Assembly (NCBI RefSeq): GCF_018986735.1 | Contig: NZ_CP065521.1 | Location: 744,001-808,000, forward strand | Direction of reading: 5' to 3' | DNA from: Schaalia sp. 19OD2882 | GTDB lineage: Bacteria > Actinomycetota > Actinomycetes > Actinomycetales > Actinomycetaceae | DNA length: 64,000 nucleotides | Notes under the pieces: generated by a model | Told to the model about the DNA's origin: nothing | Databases searched by the model: none | Seen by the model: the letters and a program-made list of their open reading frames with translations, nothing else | Shown here: positions 38,262 to 47,813 of the stretch, piece by piece | How positions within the stretch are numbered: position 1 is the stretch's first letter | Layout of the letters: every line of letters begins with the position of its first letter | Program-made: the position numbers and the translations under genes

Positions 38262-38651
38262 GGGAGTCCTTGAGGTTGACGGGAGATCGGTTTGGGCATT
38301 TGCGGACAACTGAACCCAATACGCCTCTGAGATTATCAAACCGACTGCACGGGAAGTCCGGTCTTGGGCCCCGGTCGGGGCTCTGGTGGGCGCTTCGGGG
38401 CGCCACTGGCTGCTCGTGGTGTGCACCCGAGTGAGGGAGCGGTGGCGGCGATGGGCGTGATGGGGCCGATCACCGCCGGTTCACGTGCCAATGCAGACTC
38501 GTCGGGCCTGCGGGTGGGGTGTCGAAGAACTTGGACATGACGAGCGGGCGTTCCACGGGCGGATCGCTGCGTGTGGGGGCAGTCCGACCCGGGGTCACGA
38601 GGGCGGGGCGGGTGCTTCCCGACACCCCCCGGCACAGGTGACGAGGGCGGT
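38262..38651. other. Gene-free stretch upstream of the PAS gene and sugar operon
   Basis: No supportable gene is present. The minus strand has TGATAATCT near 38330 that could be a -10 for the PAS gene. GACGAGGGCGG-type G-rich repeats recur around 38597-38650. The divergent control region for the sugar operon starts at 38652. Confidence 0.4.
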
Positions 38652-38711
38652 GTGAACGTTATCGAATCGTTGCTGAGCTCGGTTGCCCGACATTGATGTG
38701 ATCGTTAACGT
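38652..38711 (+). promoter_or_regulatory. Promoter with two LacI-family-like boxes before the ChvE-type operon
   Basis: -35 TTGCCC (38683-38688) and -10 TAACGT (38706-38711) are 17 bp apart. GTGATCGTTAAC (38698-38709) overlaps the -10, and GTGAACGTTATC (38652-38663) lies 46 bp upstream. Both resemble the box at 47727 (GTTAGCGCTAAC). The arrangement suggests repression, possibly with looping. Confidence 0.65.
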
Positions 38712-38800
38712 GGTCCCGTCAGACATCGGACGCGGACGTCCGAGAGCTGCCGGACCAGTCGAACCGATCCATCGGTCGATCGCTCAATGAGGAGAAATCA

Positions 38801-40018
38801 ATGAACATTCGTCGCGCATTCGGTGGCCGCGCCGCAGGTGCTGCCGCCATCTTCGCAACCGGAGCCATCCTCCTGTCCGCCTGCGGCGGCAGTGGTGCGG
38901 GTGGGGCCGGCTCGGACGCCACCGGCTCGGGCGCTTCGGCGCAGTCGGGCGACGCTTCGACCGGATTCTCGCTGGCCAAGGGCGACACCATCGGCGTGGC
39001 CATGCCCACCCAGACCTCCGAGCGCTGGATCGCCGACGGCAACGCGGTGAAGGAAGGCCTGGAGAAGGCCGGCTACAAGGTCGACCTGCAGTTCGCCAAC
39101 GACGACATCCCCACCCAGACCCAGCAGGTCGACCAGATGATCACCAATGGCGCCAAGGTCCTCGTCCTGGCCTCGATCGACGGCACCGCACTGTCCTCGC
39201 AGCTGGACAAGGCCGCCCAGGCCGGCATCAAGGTGATCTCCTACGACCGCCTGATCCGCGACAACAAGAACGTCGACTACTACGTCTCCTTCGACAACTA
39301 CAAGGTCGGTGTCGCCCAGGGCACCGCTCTGCTGCGCGGCATGGGCATCGTCGACAAGGACGGCAAGGAGGTCGCCGGACACCCGACCGGCCTGAACATC
39401 GAGCTCTTCGCCGGCTCCAACGACGACAACAACTCGCAGTTCTTCTTCAACGGCGCGATGGAGGCCCTCAAGCCCTACATCGACAACAAGACCCTGGTGG
39501 TCAAGTCCGGCCAGACCAACTTCGACCAGGTCGCCACGCTGCGTTGGCAGCAGGACGTCGCCCAGAAGCGCATGGAGGACCTCATCACCTCCACCTATGG
39601 TGGCGGCTCCGGCAAGATCGCCGGTGTCCTGTCTCCCTACGACGGAATCTCCCGCGGCATCATCACCGCTCTGCAGGGCGCCGGTTACGGCAAGGACATC
39701 GCCGCCGGACTGCCGATCGTCACCGGTCAGGACGCCGAGATCGCCTCGGTCAAGCTCATCAATGACGGTGTCCAGTCCTCGACCATCTTCAAGGACACCC
39801 GCTCCCTGGCCGAGCAGACCATCAAGACCGTGACCGCACTGGGTGAGGGCAAGGAGCCCGAGATCAACAACACCACCGACTACGACAACGGTGTGAAGGT
39901 CGTGCCGTCCTACCTGCTCGAGGTCAAGACGATCTTCAAGGAGGACATCGAGTCCGAGATCATCGGTTCGGGCTACTGGACCGCCGACGAGGTCAAGGCC
40001 GGCGTCGCCGCCAAGTGA
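38801..40018 (+). CDS. chvE: Sugar-binding lipoprotein of a ChvE-type ABC transporter
   Basis: This 405-aa lipoprotein has a signal peptide (residues 1-29) ending in the lipobox LLSAC and a Gly/Ser linker. The periplasmic-binding-protein 4 fold follows (TIGVAMPTQTSERWIADGNA, VLVLASIDGTALSSQLDKAA, NIELFAGSNDDNNSQFFFNG), as in ChvE/multiple monosaccharide-binding proteins. It captures aldoses such as L-arabinose, xylose or galactose outside the cell. GAGGAGA precedes the ATG. It is followed by mmsA- and mmsB-like genes. Confidence 0.85.
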   Translation: MNIRRAFGGRAAGAAAIFATGAILLSACGGSGAGGAGSDATGSGASAQSGDASTGFSLAKGDTIGVAMPTQTSERWIADGNAVKEGLEKAGYKVDLQFANDDIPTQTQQVDQMITNGAKVLVLASIDGTALSSQLDKAAQAGIKVISYDRLIRDNKNVDYYVSFDNYKVGVAQGTALLRGMGIVDKDGKEVAGHPTGLNIELFAGSNDDNNSQFFFNGAMEALKPYIDNKTLVVKSGQTNFDQVATLRWQQDVAQKRMEDLITSTYGGGSGKIAGVLSPYDGISRGIITALQGAGYGKDIAAGLPIVTGQDAEIASVKLINDGVQSSTIFKDTRSLAEQTIKTVTALGEGKEPEINNTTDYDNGVKVVPSYLLEVKTIFKEDIESEIIGSGYWTADEVKAGVAAK

Positions 40019-40117
40019 TCTCCGCCTGGAACGGGGCGGGGTGGGCGTGGCCCTGGGGTCGCGCCCGTCCCGCCCCTTCCTCCATCACCCGCCACATTCG
40101 GCAGATTTGGAAGTGAC

Positions 40118-41665
40118 ATGGCGTCAAATATTCTGGAGATGCGGGACATCGACAAAGGCTTTTCCGGCGTCCAGGTGCTCAAACACGTCAACCTGGAGGT
40201 CCGCACCGGAGAGGTCCATGCCCTGTGCGGAGAGAACGGGGCCGGCAAGTCGACCCTCATGAAGGTTCTTTCCGGTGTCTACCCCCACGGACAGTACGAC
40301 GGCACGATCGTCTTCGACGGCAAGGAGGTGCGATTCTCCAACGTCAAGGACTCCGAGCGTCTCGGCATCGGCATCATCCACCAGGAGCTGGCTCTGATCC
40401 CGTACCTGTCGGTGGCCGAGAACCTTTTCCTCGGTTCCGACAAGCCCATGACGGGCGGCCTCATCAACTGGCACGAGGTCAACCGCCAGGCCGAGGAGAT
40501 CCTGGCCAAGGTGGGATTGCACGAGAACGTCCTGACCCCCGTCGGTCAGCTCGGTGTCGGCAAGCAGCAGCTCATCGAGATCGGCAAGGCCCTGGCCAAG
40601 GACGTGCGCCTGCTCATCCTGGACGAACCCACCGCCGCCCTCAACGACAACGACTCGGCCCAACTGCTGGACCTCATCCGCCAGCTGCGCGACCAGGGCG
40701 TGTCGATCGTCATCATCTCGCACAAGCTCAACGAGATCGCGGCCATCGCGGATCGCACGACGATCCTGCGTGACGGCCAGTCCATCGAGACCATCGACAT
40801 GTCGGACCCGGCCTCGACCCAGAACAGGATCATCTCGCTCATGGTGGGTCGAGAACTCTCACAGCGCTACCCCGCACGTGAGTCCCACATCGGTGAGGAG
40901 ATCCTGCGCGTGGAGGACTGGACCGTCCACCACCCGACCCAGGAAGGACGCGTGGTCGTCAAGGACGCTTCCTTCACGGTCCGTCACGGCGAGGTGGTCG
41001 GCATCGCGGGCCTCATGGGTGCCGGCCGCACGGAGCTGGCCATGAGCATCTTCGGCCGTTCCTACGGTCGGGACATCTCCGGACGCATCTACAAGGACGG
41101 CAAGGAGATCCGGGTTCGCACGGTCTCCGAGGCCATCCACCACGGCATCGCCTACGCCACTGAGGACCGCAAACACTTCGGTCTGAACCTCATCGACGAC
41201 ATCCGACACAATGTCGCCATGGCAGGCATGTTCAAATTGGCCCGCCGCGGAATGGTCAACGGCAATGAGGAACTGGCCGTTGCCAATGAGTACAAGCGTC
41301 GGATGAACATCCGTTCCCAGTCCGTGCTCCAGCGGGTGGGCTCGCTGTCGGGCGGAAACCAGCAGAAGGTCGTCCTGTCCAAGTGGCTCTACACCGATGC
41401 GGACGTGCTCATCCTGGACGAACCGACCCGCGGCATCGACGTGGGTGCCAAGTTCGAGATCTACACGCTCATCAACGAGATGGTGGCCGCAGGAAAGGCC
41501 GTCATCGTCATCTCCTCCGAACTCGAAGAGATTCTCGGTGTCTCGGACCGCATCTACACCTTGGCCTACGGCAGGGTCACCGGCGAGATGCCCGTGGCCG
41601 ATGCCACCCAGGAAAAACTCATGGAACTCATGACAATCGAACCTGCAAGGGAGCAAGGAAAGTGA
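40118..41665 (+). CDS. mmsA: ATP-binding subunit of the ChvE-type sugar transporter
   Basis: This 515-aa protein contains two fused ABC ATPase domains. The first has GENGAGKSTLMKVLSG and the unusual signature LGVGKQQLIEIGKALA, with Walker B LLILDEPTAAL. The second has a degenerate P-loop (GLMGAGRTELAMSIFG) and canonical LSGGNQQKVVLSKWL and LILDEPTRGIDVG. This is the usual GguA/MmsA pattern. It energises sugar uptake with the permease encoded after a 4-bp overlap. Confidence 0.85.
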   Translation: MASNILEMRDIDKGFSGVQVLKHVNLEVRTGEVHALCGENGAGKSTLMKVLSGVYPHGQYDGTIVFDGKEVRFSNVKDSERLGIGIIHQELALIPYLSVAENLFLGSDKPMTGGLINWHEVNRQAEEILAKVGLHENVLTPVGQLGVGKQQLIEIGKALAKDVRLLILDEPTAALNDNDSAQLLDLIRQLRDQGVSIVIISHKLNEIAAIADRTTILRDGQSIETIDMSDPASTQNRIISLMVGRELSQRYPARESHIGEEILRVEDWTVHHPTQEGRVVVKDASFTVRHGEVVGIAGLMGAGRTELAMSIFGRSYGRDISGRIYKDGKEIRVRTVSEAIHHGIAYATEDRKHFGLNLIDDIRHNVAMAGMFKLARRGMVNGNEELAVANEYKRRMNIRSQSVLQRVGSLSGGNQQKVVLSKWLYTDADVLILDEPTRGIDVGAKFEIYTLINEMVAAGKAVIVISSELEEILGVSDRIYTLAYGRVTGEMPVADATQEKLMELMTIEPAREQGK

Positions 41666-42837
41666 GCAGCACCAAGAACCTCGTCGAGATGTTCAAGGGG
41701 AACATCCGTCAGAGTGGCATCTTCGTCGCCTTCGCGGCGATCGTCATCCTGTTCTCCGTGCTCAGCCCCTCGTTCCTGAGCCCGCCGAACATCAACAACA
41801 TCGTCCAGCAGTACTCCTACGTCTTCATCCTGACCATCGGCATGCTCTTCGTCATCGTGCTGGGCCAGATCGACCTGTCGGTCGGCTCGGTGGTCGCGGT
41901 GACGGGAGCCATCGCCGGTGTGCTCATCATCAAGCAGGGCTTGCCCTGGTGGGTGGGCATCCTGGCCGCCTTGGCAGCCGGTGTCCTCATCGGTGCCTGG
42001 CAGGGTTTCTGGGTCGCCTACGTGGGCATCCCCGGCTTCATCGTGACCCTGGCCGGCATGCTCCTCTTCCGCGGCCTGACCTTCGTCGTGACGAACAACG
42101 TGTCGGTCTCTCCCTTCCCCGAGGCCTACAAGGCGATTGGTCAGGGCCACCTCAACGGCCTGCTCGGCGGTCACGGGTACGACGTATTCACCCTGGTGGT
42201 CTTCGGCATCGGAGTCCTGGGCTTCGCCTACTCCCAGTGGCGTTCGCGTCAGGCGCGCATCGCCTACAACCAGGTCATCGAAGCCATGTGGATCTTCATC
42301 GTGAGGATCGTCCTCATCGGTCTGGTCGTCATGGCCTTTGCCTGGCAGTTGGCGCACGAGCGCGGCCTGCCGATCGTCCTGATCCTCCTGGCCGTCCTCG
42401 TCCTCATCTACGGGGTCATGTCGAACTCGACCGTGTTCGGCCGTGACGTGTACGCCATCGGCGGCAACAAGGCCGCAGCGGCCCTGTCCGGCATCAGTGT
42501 CCGCGCGGTGACCTTCTGGACCTACGTCCACATGGGTCTGCTGGCCGGTATCGCCGGCGTCGTCTACTCCTCGCGCATGTCCGCCGCCCAGCCGGGCGCC
42601 GGCAACATGTTCGAACTCGACGCCATCGCCGCGTGCTTCATCGGCGGCGCGTCGACCACTGGCGGCATCGGACGCATCTCCGGTGCCCTCATCGGTGGTC
42701 TCATCATGGCGGTCCTGTCCAACGGCATGCAGTTGCTGGGTGCCGACACCGCCACCCAGCAGATGGTCAAGGGCATGGTCCTGCTGTTGGCTGTCGCCTT
42801 CGACGTGTGGAACAAGCGTCGTTCCGGCAACCAGTGA
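41662..42837 (+). CDS. mmsB: Permease of the ChvE-type sugar transporter
   Basis: The GTG at 41662 overlaps the ATPase stop (GTGA) with AAGGAA upstream. The 391-aa polytopic membrane protein has ~10 hydrophobic segments and the BPD_transp_2 motif (GQIDLSVGSVVAVTGAIAGV, FVVTNNVSVSPFPEAY, CFIGGASTTGGIGRISGALI). The large internal domain between helices is typical of GguB. A hairpin terminator follows. Confidence 0.85.
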   Translation: MSSTKNLVEMFKGNIRQSGIFVAFAAIVILFSVLSPSFLSPPNINNIVQQYSYVFILTIGMLFVIVLGQIDLSVGSVVAVTGAIAGVLIIKQGLPWWVGILAALAAGVLIGAWQGFWVAYVGIPGFIVTLAGMLLFRGLTFVVTNNVSVSPFPEAYKAIGQGHLNGLLGGHGYDVFTLVVFGIGVLGFAYSQWRSRQARIAYNQVIEAMWIFIVRIVLIGLVVMAFAWQLAHERGLPIVLILLAVLVLIYGVMSNSTVFGRDVYAIGGNKAAAALSGISVRAVTFWTYVHMGLLAGIAGVVYSSRMSAAQPGAGNMFELDAIAACFIGGASTTGGIGRISGALIGGLIMAVLSNGMQLLGADTATQQMVKGMVLLLAVAFDVWNKRRSGNQ

Positions 42838-42861
42838 GTCGAGCCCGTCCCACACGGTGAC

Positions 42862-42903
42862 GAGGGCGGGGCGTTCAGGCGATCGCGCCTGAGCCCTGCC
42901 CTC
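42862..42903 (+). terminator. Hairpin after the sugar transporter operon
   Basis: GAGGGC-GGGGC-GT-TCAGGCG pairs with CGCCTGA-GCCCT-GCCCTC around ATCG (18 pairs, one G-T, a 2-nt bulge). No long T-run follows. Confidence 0.7.
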
Positions 42904-42954
42904 GCACCATCGGGAAGGGACAGCGCTCGCCCGCATTGACTGAGGAGAGGGCCA

Positions 42955-43989
42955 ATGGCCACAGGTCGAAACCGCAGGCGACCGCCGTCGATCCTCGACG
43001 TGGCCGCCGCAGCGGGGGTGTCGCACCAGACGGTCTCCCGCGTGCTCAACAAGTCGGCGAATGTCGCCGAACACACCCGCGAGAAGGTGCAGGCCGCCAT
43101 CGAGGCCTTGGGCTACCGCCGCAACTCGGTGGCCCGCGCACTGGTCACCCGCCGCTCCGGGGTCATCGGCATCGTCACCACCACCTCATGGCACTACGGG
43201 CCGACCTCGATCCTGTTGTCCGTGGAGATCGCCGCGCGGGCCGCCGGCTACTACACGGTGGTGGCACCCATCGACGACGAGGCCGAGGTCGACGAGGTCG
43301 CCAGGGCCCTGGACGATTTCCTGGGCCTGCCCGTCGAAGGCCTGGTGTTCATCGCCCCCACACGTGACATCGCCCGGGACTTGCAGGGCATTTCCTTGCC
43401 GGTTCCGATGGTTGCCGTGACCTCGGCGCAGATCGGCGCCATGAGTGGCATCATCGGTGTCCACATCGCCCAGGAGGGCGGCGCGGACGCCGTGATGGAC
43501 CACCTGCTCGGCCTGGGGCATCGGGACATCGCCCATGTGGCCGGTCCCGACGGGGCCTACGAGGCCCGTATCCGCGAATCCGTGTGGCGCGCCGGACTGG
43601 CCGAGCGCGGGCTCACGGTGCGCGAGCCATTGGGCCACGCGTGGGACTGCGACTCCGGCTACGAGGCCGGCAGGGTCCTGGTCAAGGAGGGACTGCCCAC
43701 CGCGGTGTTCTGCGCGAATGACGAATTGGCACTGGGGCTGTACCGCGCTTTCGCAGAGTCAGGGGTCCGCATTCCCGAGGATGTTTCCGTGGTCGGATTC
43801 GACGACCTGCCCTCCGCCCCGTTCTACGTTCCTCCTCTGACGACGGTCGCCCAGGATTTCGAGGCACTGGGCGAGCAGATCGTCGCGGCTTTGAAGGAGG
43901 CCCTCGCCGGCGAGTCGCTCCCGCAGGAGGCGCACCTGCCCACGCGACTGGTCGTGCGAGGCTCCACCGCCGCGCCGCGACACGCCTGA
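42955..43989 (+). CDS. LacI-family transcriptional regulator 1
   Basis: This 344-aa regulator has an N-terminal LacI HTH (ILDVAAAAGVSHQTVSRVLN, hinge TREKVQAAIEALGYRRNSVA) and a periplasmic-binding-like effector domain (EGLVFIAPTRDIARDLQGIS, AVFCANDELALGLYRAFAES, VVGFDDLPSAPFYVPPLTTV). The ATG follows GAGGAGAGGGCC. It is a close paralogue of the next gene and probably controls sugar uptake and L-arabinose genes around it. Confidence 0.85.
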   Translation: MATGRNRRRPPSILDVAAAAGVSHQTVSRVLNKSANVAEHTREKVQAAIEALGYRRNSVARALVTRRSGVIGIVTTTSWHYGPTSILLSVEIAARAAGYYTVVAPIDDEAEVDEVARALDDFLGLPVEGLVFIAPTRDIARDLQGISLPVPMVAVTSAQIGAMSGIIGVHIAQEGGADAVMDHLLGLGHRDIAHVAGPDGAYEARIRESVWRAGLAERGLTVREPLGHAWDCDSGYEAGRVLVKEGLPTAVFCANDELALGLYRAFAESGVRIPEDVSVVGFDDLPSAPFYVPPLTTVAQDFEALGEQIVAALKEALAGESLPQEAHLPTRLVVRGSTAAPRHA

Positions 43990-44095
43990 GAGCCTTTCCG
44001 GGAAAGCTGCCGCAGGCGCCCGGTGGGTCGTGCGACCATGGCGAGACCGACACGACGGCCGTGAGCGCGGCTGTGAGGCAGTTCGGAGGACGCCA

Positions 44096-45127
44096 ATGAG
44101 GAGTGCGGGTGGGGGGCACAGGGCCCCGGCCATGACGGATGTCGCGAGGATCGCGGGGGTGTCGCACCAGACGGTCTCCCGCGTGCTCAACGGCAGTGGG
44201 CGGGTGGCCGAGGAGACCCGACGCAAGGTCCTGGACGCCATCGAACAGACCGGCTACCGGCGCAACTCCGTGGCGCGGGCACTGGCGCGCAACAGGTCCG
44301 AGACCATCGGCGTGGTGAGCACCTCCGGGTTGTTCCACGGCCCGATGTCGACTCTTCTGGCCGTCGAGGTGGCTGCCCGCACCCACGGCTACTACACGGT
44401 GGTGGCCCCTGTCGACGATGACGACCCGGGCGCCGTACGTGCGGTCATCGACCACTTCCTCAGCCTGCCCGTGGACGGGGTGGTCCTCATCTCTCCTGTG
44501 CGTGACGTGGCCGCCGACCTGGCGAACCTGTCCCTTCCGGTGCCCGTCGTCGCCGTGACGGCTGCCGATCCGGGGCCGGGCTGCGGGGTCATCACCATCT
44601 CCATCGACCAGCAGGCCGGCGCCCGCGCGGCCATGGAGCACCTGTTGGACCTGGGGCACACGGACATTGCGCACGTGCCGGGTCCGCGCTCCTACTTCGA
44701 GGCGCGCATCAGGTGCCGCGTGTGGCGCGGGATGCTGGAGGATCGGGGTCTTGCGGTGCGTGAGCCGCACGACGGTGGATGGGAGTTCGAGGTCGGGTAC
44801 CGCGAAGGCCTGCGCATGCACGCCCAAGGGCTTCCCACGGCGGTCTTCTGTGCGAACGACCAGTCCGCCCTGGGTCTGTACAGGGCCTTCGGGCAGTTGG
44901 GGGTGCGCATTCCGCAGGAGGTGTCCGTGGTCGGATTCGACGACATGCCGGCCGCGGCCCACTACCTGCCCTCGTTGACCACCATCGGGCAGGACTTCAC
45001 GCGGATGGGCCGCAGGGCGGTCGATGCTCTGGTGCGGGCCATTGACGAGGGCGAGGCGGTCGAGACTTCGATGCTCGCCCCCACACTGGTGGTGCGCGAG
45101 TCCACTGCGCCCCCGCGCACCGGGTGA
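44096..45127 (+). CDS. LacI-family transcriptional regulator 2
   Basis: This 343-aa paralogue of the preceding regulator starts at ATG 44096 with GGAGGACGCC. The HTH (MTDVARIAGVSHQTVSRVLN) shares the recognition helix SHQTVSRVL with regulator 1, and the effector domain follows the same pattern (AVFCANDQSALGLYRAFGQL, VVGFDDMPAAAHYLPSLTTI). The effector pockets differ, so it may respond to another sugar or metabolite while sharing operators. Confidence 0.85.
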   Translation: MRSAGGGHRAPAMTDVARIAGVSHQTVSRVLNGSGRVAEETRRKVLDAIEQTGYRRNSVARALARNRSETIGVVSTSGLFHGPMSTLLAVEVAARTHGYYTVVAPVDDDDPGAVRAVIDHFLSLPVDGVVLISPVRDVAADLANLSLPVPVVAVTAADPGPGCGVITISIDQQAGARAAMEHLLDLGHTDIAHVPGPRSYFEARIRCRVWRGMLEDRGLAVREPHDGGWEFEVGYREGLRMHAQGLPTAVFCANDQSALGLYRAFGQLGVRIPQEVSVVGFDDMPAAAHYLPSLTTIGQDFTRMGRRAVDALVRAIDEGEAVETSMLAPTLVVRESTAPPRTG

Positions 45128-45229
45128 AGGGGCAGGGGTGAACCCGTGGTGTGGACGGCTCCCGTGGACGGGGGCGAAGGCGGGGCCTTCGTGGCCCTTG
45201 GAAGGGGGGTGCGGGCCGCCCTCGAATCG

Positions 45230-45259
45230 TGGACATGCCAACGATGTGAGCGCTAACCT
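45230..45259 (+). promoter_or_regulatory. araD promoter with LacI-type box
   Basis: TGGACA (45230-45235) and TAACCT (45254-45259) are 18 bp apart. GTGAGCGCTAAC (45246-45257) overlaps the -10 and is 11/12 identical to the box at 47727. Confidence 0.65.
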
Positions 45260-45300
45260 TGGGGGGTCCGCAGGGACGTGCCCCAATGAAGGAGGACATC

Positions 45301-46014
45301 GTGGACCACAGGGATCCGACGACGTGGACGCAGGAGTTCACGGCAGAGGTCGCACGGACAAGGCAGGTCGTGGCGAAGCTCCACGGGGAACTCACCCGGT
45401 GGGGGCTGGTCGTGTGGACAGCCGGCAACGTGTCCCAGAGGGTGAAGGGTCCGGCCGAGGACGCTTCGCAGGACCTTCTTGTCATCAAGCCCTCCGGGGT
45501 CGCCTATGAGGACCTCACACCGGAGAACATGGTGGTGTGCGACCTCGACGGCGCCCTCGTCCAAGGGGACGCCTCGCCCTCCTCCGACACCGCCGCCCAC
45601 GCCTACGTCTACACGCACATGCCGCAGGTCGGTGGAGTGGTCCACACCCACTCCACCTACGCCACCGCTTGGGCTGCACGCGGCGAGGAGATCCCCTGCG
45701 TCCTGACCATGATGGGCGACGAGTTCGGCGGCCCGGTACCCGTGGGCCCCTTCGCCCTGATCGGCGACGACTCCATCGGACGCGGCATTGTCGAGACCCT
45801 GTCGACCTCGCGCAGCCCCGCGGTGCTCATGCGAAACCACGGGCCCTTCACCATCGGCAAGGACGCCCGCGCCGCCGTCAAGGCCGCCGCCATGGTCGAG
45901 GAGGTCGCCCGCACCGTGCACATCAGCCGGCAACTCGGTGAGCCCATCCCGATTCCCCAGGACAGGATCGATTCCCTGTACGCCCGCTACCAGAACGTCT
46001 ACGGTCAGCACTGA
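45301..46014 (+). CDS. araD: L-ribulose-5-phosphate 4-epimerase
   Basis: This 237-aa class II aldolase/epimerase converts L-ribulose-5-P to D-xylulose-5-P, the last step of L-arabinose breakdown. The GTG is fixed by GAAGGAGGA; an in-frame ATG lies 15 nt upstream. The motif [11 protein letters not shown] gives metal-binding His115 and His117, with His180 in [15 protein letters not shown] is the phosphate-binding loop. It is followed by araA after 37 bp. Confidence 0.9.
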   Translation: MDHRDPTTWTQEFTAEVARTRQVVAKLHGELTRWGLVVWTAGNVSQRVKGPAEDASQDLLVIKPSGVAYEDLTPENMVVCDLDGALVQGDASPSSDTAAHAYVYTHMPQVGGVVHTHSTYATAWAARGEEIPCVLTMMGDEFGGPVPVGPFALIGDDSIGRGIVETLSTSRSPAVLMRNHGPFTIGKDARAAVKAAAMVEEVARTVHISRQLGEPIPIPQDRIDSLYARYQNVYGQH

Positions 46015-46051
46015 GAGGGCCGGAAGAATCCACGAGGAAGGAACTGTCCCC

Positions 46052-47560
46052 ATGTCGAGCTTCTACGAAGGCCGTGAGGTCTGGTTCTTCACCGGCAGCC
46101 AGGACCTCTACGGCGAGCAGACCCTGCGTCAGGTAGCCGAACAGTCCCAGGAGGTGGTCCGCCTGCTCAACGAGTCCGGGGTCCTTCCCGCGCCGATCGT
46201 GTGGAAGCCGGTCCTCAAGGACTCCGAGGCGATCCGCCGGGCCATGCTCGACGCCTCCGCCGATGACAGGGTCCTGGGTGTCATCTCCTGGATGCACACC
46301 TTCAGCCCGGCGAAGATGTGGATCCGTGGCCTGGAGGTCCTGTCCAAGCCGCTGCTGCACCTGGCCACCCAGGCCAATGTCGAGATCCCTTGGGACTCCA
46401 TCGACATGGACTTCATGAACCTCAACCAGGCCGCACACGGCGACCGCGAGTACGCCTACATCCTCACGCGCCTGGGGGTGGCGCGCACGACGGTGGTCGG
46501 GCACGCGTCGAATCCGCAGGTCGGCGAGAAGGTGGGCACGTGGATGCGTGCCGCCGCCGGCTGGGCCGCCACCCACGAACTGCGTGTCGTGCGCTTCGGT
46601 GACAACATGCGCAATGTGGCCGTCACCGAGGGCGACAAGACCGAGGCCGAACGCCAACTCGGCGTCTCGGTGAACACGTGGGGCGTAAACGACCTGGTCG
46701 CTGCGGTCGGGGCCGTCGACGAGTCCGACGTGGATGCGCTGGTCAGCCTGTACGAGGAGCTCTACGACGTCGCCGAGGAGCTGCGAAAGGGGGCACCTCG
46801 CCACGAGTGCCTGCGCTACGCCGCCCGCCAGGAGATCGCCATCCGTTCCTTCCTGGACGAGAGGGGGGCCAAGGCCTTCACCACGAACTTCGAGGACTTG
46901 GGGGCGCTGCGTCAGCTTCCGGGCCTGGCGGTCCAGCGCCTGATGGCGGACGGATACGGCTTCGGCGCCGAGGGTGACTGGAAGACCGCCGTGCTGGTGC
47001 GCGCTGCCAAGGTCATGGGGGAAGGGCTTGCCGGTGGGGCCTCCCTCATGGAGGACTACACCTACAACCTGGTGCCCGGCCAGGAACTCATCCTGGGGGC
47101 GCACATGCTCGAGATCTGCCCGAGTCTGACCACCGCCAGGCCCCGTGTCGAGATCCACCCGCTGGGCATCGGCGGCAAGGAGGATCCCGTGCGCATGGTC
47201 TTCGACGCCTCAGCCGGCGCCGGCGTGGTCGTGGCCCTGTCGGACATGCGGGACCGTTTCCGACTGACGGCCAATGTCGTCGAGGTGGTCGAGCCGGCCC
47301 ACCCGATGCCGAAGTTGCCGGTGGCGCGCGCGATGTGGCGCCCCGAACCGGACCTGTACACCTCGATCGAGGCGTGGTTGACCGCCGGCGGAGCCCACCA
47401 CACGGTGATGACCACCCAGGTCGGTGTCGAGGTGTGGGACCAGTTCGCCCGGATCGCCGGTATGGAGCTGCTGGTCATCGACGAGTCGACGACCGCCCGC
47501 GACTTCCATCAGCGTGTGCGGTGGAACCAAGCCTACCACCGCCTGGCGCAGGGTCTGTGA
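46052..47560 (+). CDS. araA: L-arabinose isomerase
   Basis: This 502-aa enzyme (usual length ~500) converts L-arabinose to L-ribulose with a divalent metal. The N-terminus ([20 protein letters not shown]) and [48 protein letters not shown] and [20 protein letters not shown] are family blocks. A terminator follows. The kinase AraB, needed between AraA and AraD, is not in the window. Confidence 0.95.
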   Translation: MSSFYEGREVWFFTGSQDLYGEQTLRQVAEQSQEVVRLLNESGVLPAPIVWKPVLKDSEAIRRAMLDASADDRVLGVISWMHTFSPAKMWIRGLEVLSKPLLHLATQANVEIPWDSIDMDFMNLNQAAHGDREYAYILTRLGVARTTVVGHASNPQVGEKVGTWMRAAAGWAATHELRVVRFGDNMRNVAVTEGDKTEAERQLGVSVNTWGVNDLVAAVGAVDESDVDALVSLYEELYDVAEELRKGAPRHECLRYAARQEIAIRSFLDERGAKAFTTNFEDLGALRQLPGLAVQRLMADGYGFGAEGDWKTAVLVRAAKVMGEGLAGGASLMEDYTYNLVPGQELILGAHMLEICPSLTTARPRVEIHPLGIGGKEDPVRMVFDASAGAGVVVALSDMRDRFRLTANVVEVVEPAHPMPKLPVARAMWRPEPDLYTSIEAWLTAGGAHHTVMTTQVGVEVWDQFARIAGMELLVIDESTTARDFHQRVRWNQAYHRLAQGL

Positions 47561-47591
47561 GGCGCTGAATCGCCGCGCTGCGGGTGCAGCT

Positions 47592-47631
47592 GGGTGGAGG
47601 GCCCGCGGGAGTAGGCACGGGCCCTCCACCC
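47592..47631 (+). terminator. Terminator hairpin after araA
   Basis: GGGTGGAGGGCCCG (47592-47605) pairs perfectly with 47618-47631 around a 12-nt loop, 31 bp after the araA stop. Confidence 0.75.
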
Positions 47632-47726
47632 TTGTGGCTGGAATGCCCTCTGACGTCGTCAGAGGCCTTCGTCAAAGAGGGTCACAATATGATTACGAAT
47701 GAGAGAATGCTCACAGTGGATCTGGT

Positions 47727-47738
47727 GTTAGCGCTAAC
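47727..47738 (+). promoter_or_regulatory. LacI-type operator before the second sugar transporter
   Basis: GTTAGCGCTAAC is a perfect 12-bp palindrome 76 bp before the binding-protein ATG. A TAACCT -10-like hexamer overlaps its right end (47735-47740). It shares its core with boxes at 45246 and 38698. Confidence 0.75.
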
Positions 47739-47813
47739 CTCCAAGTGTCTGAACAGGGTCCGAAGGCGTGACCGGCACGCGCGGACCTTCTGGGATCGTT
47801 CGAGGAGGAACCC

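Noticed and set aside
41566..43074. 502-aa minus ORF antisense to permease and LacI genes
   Set aside because: His/Asp-rich antisense translation with no ribosome site; the plus strand is clearly coding.
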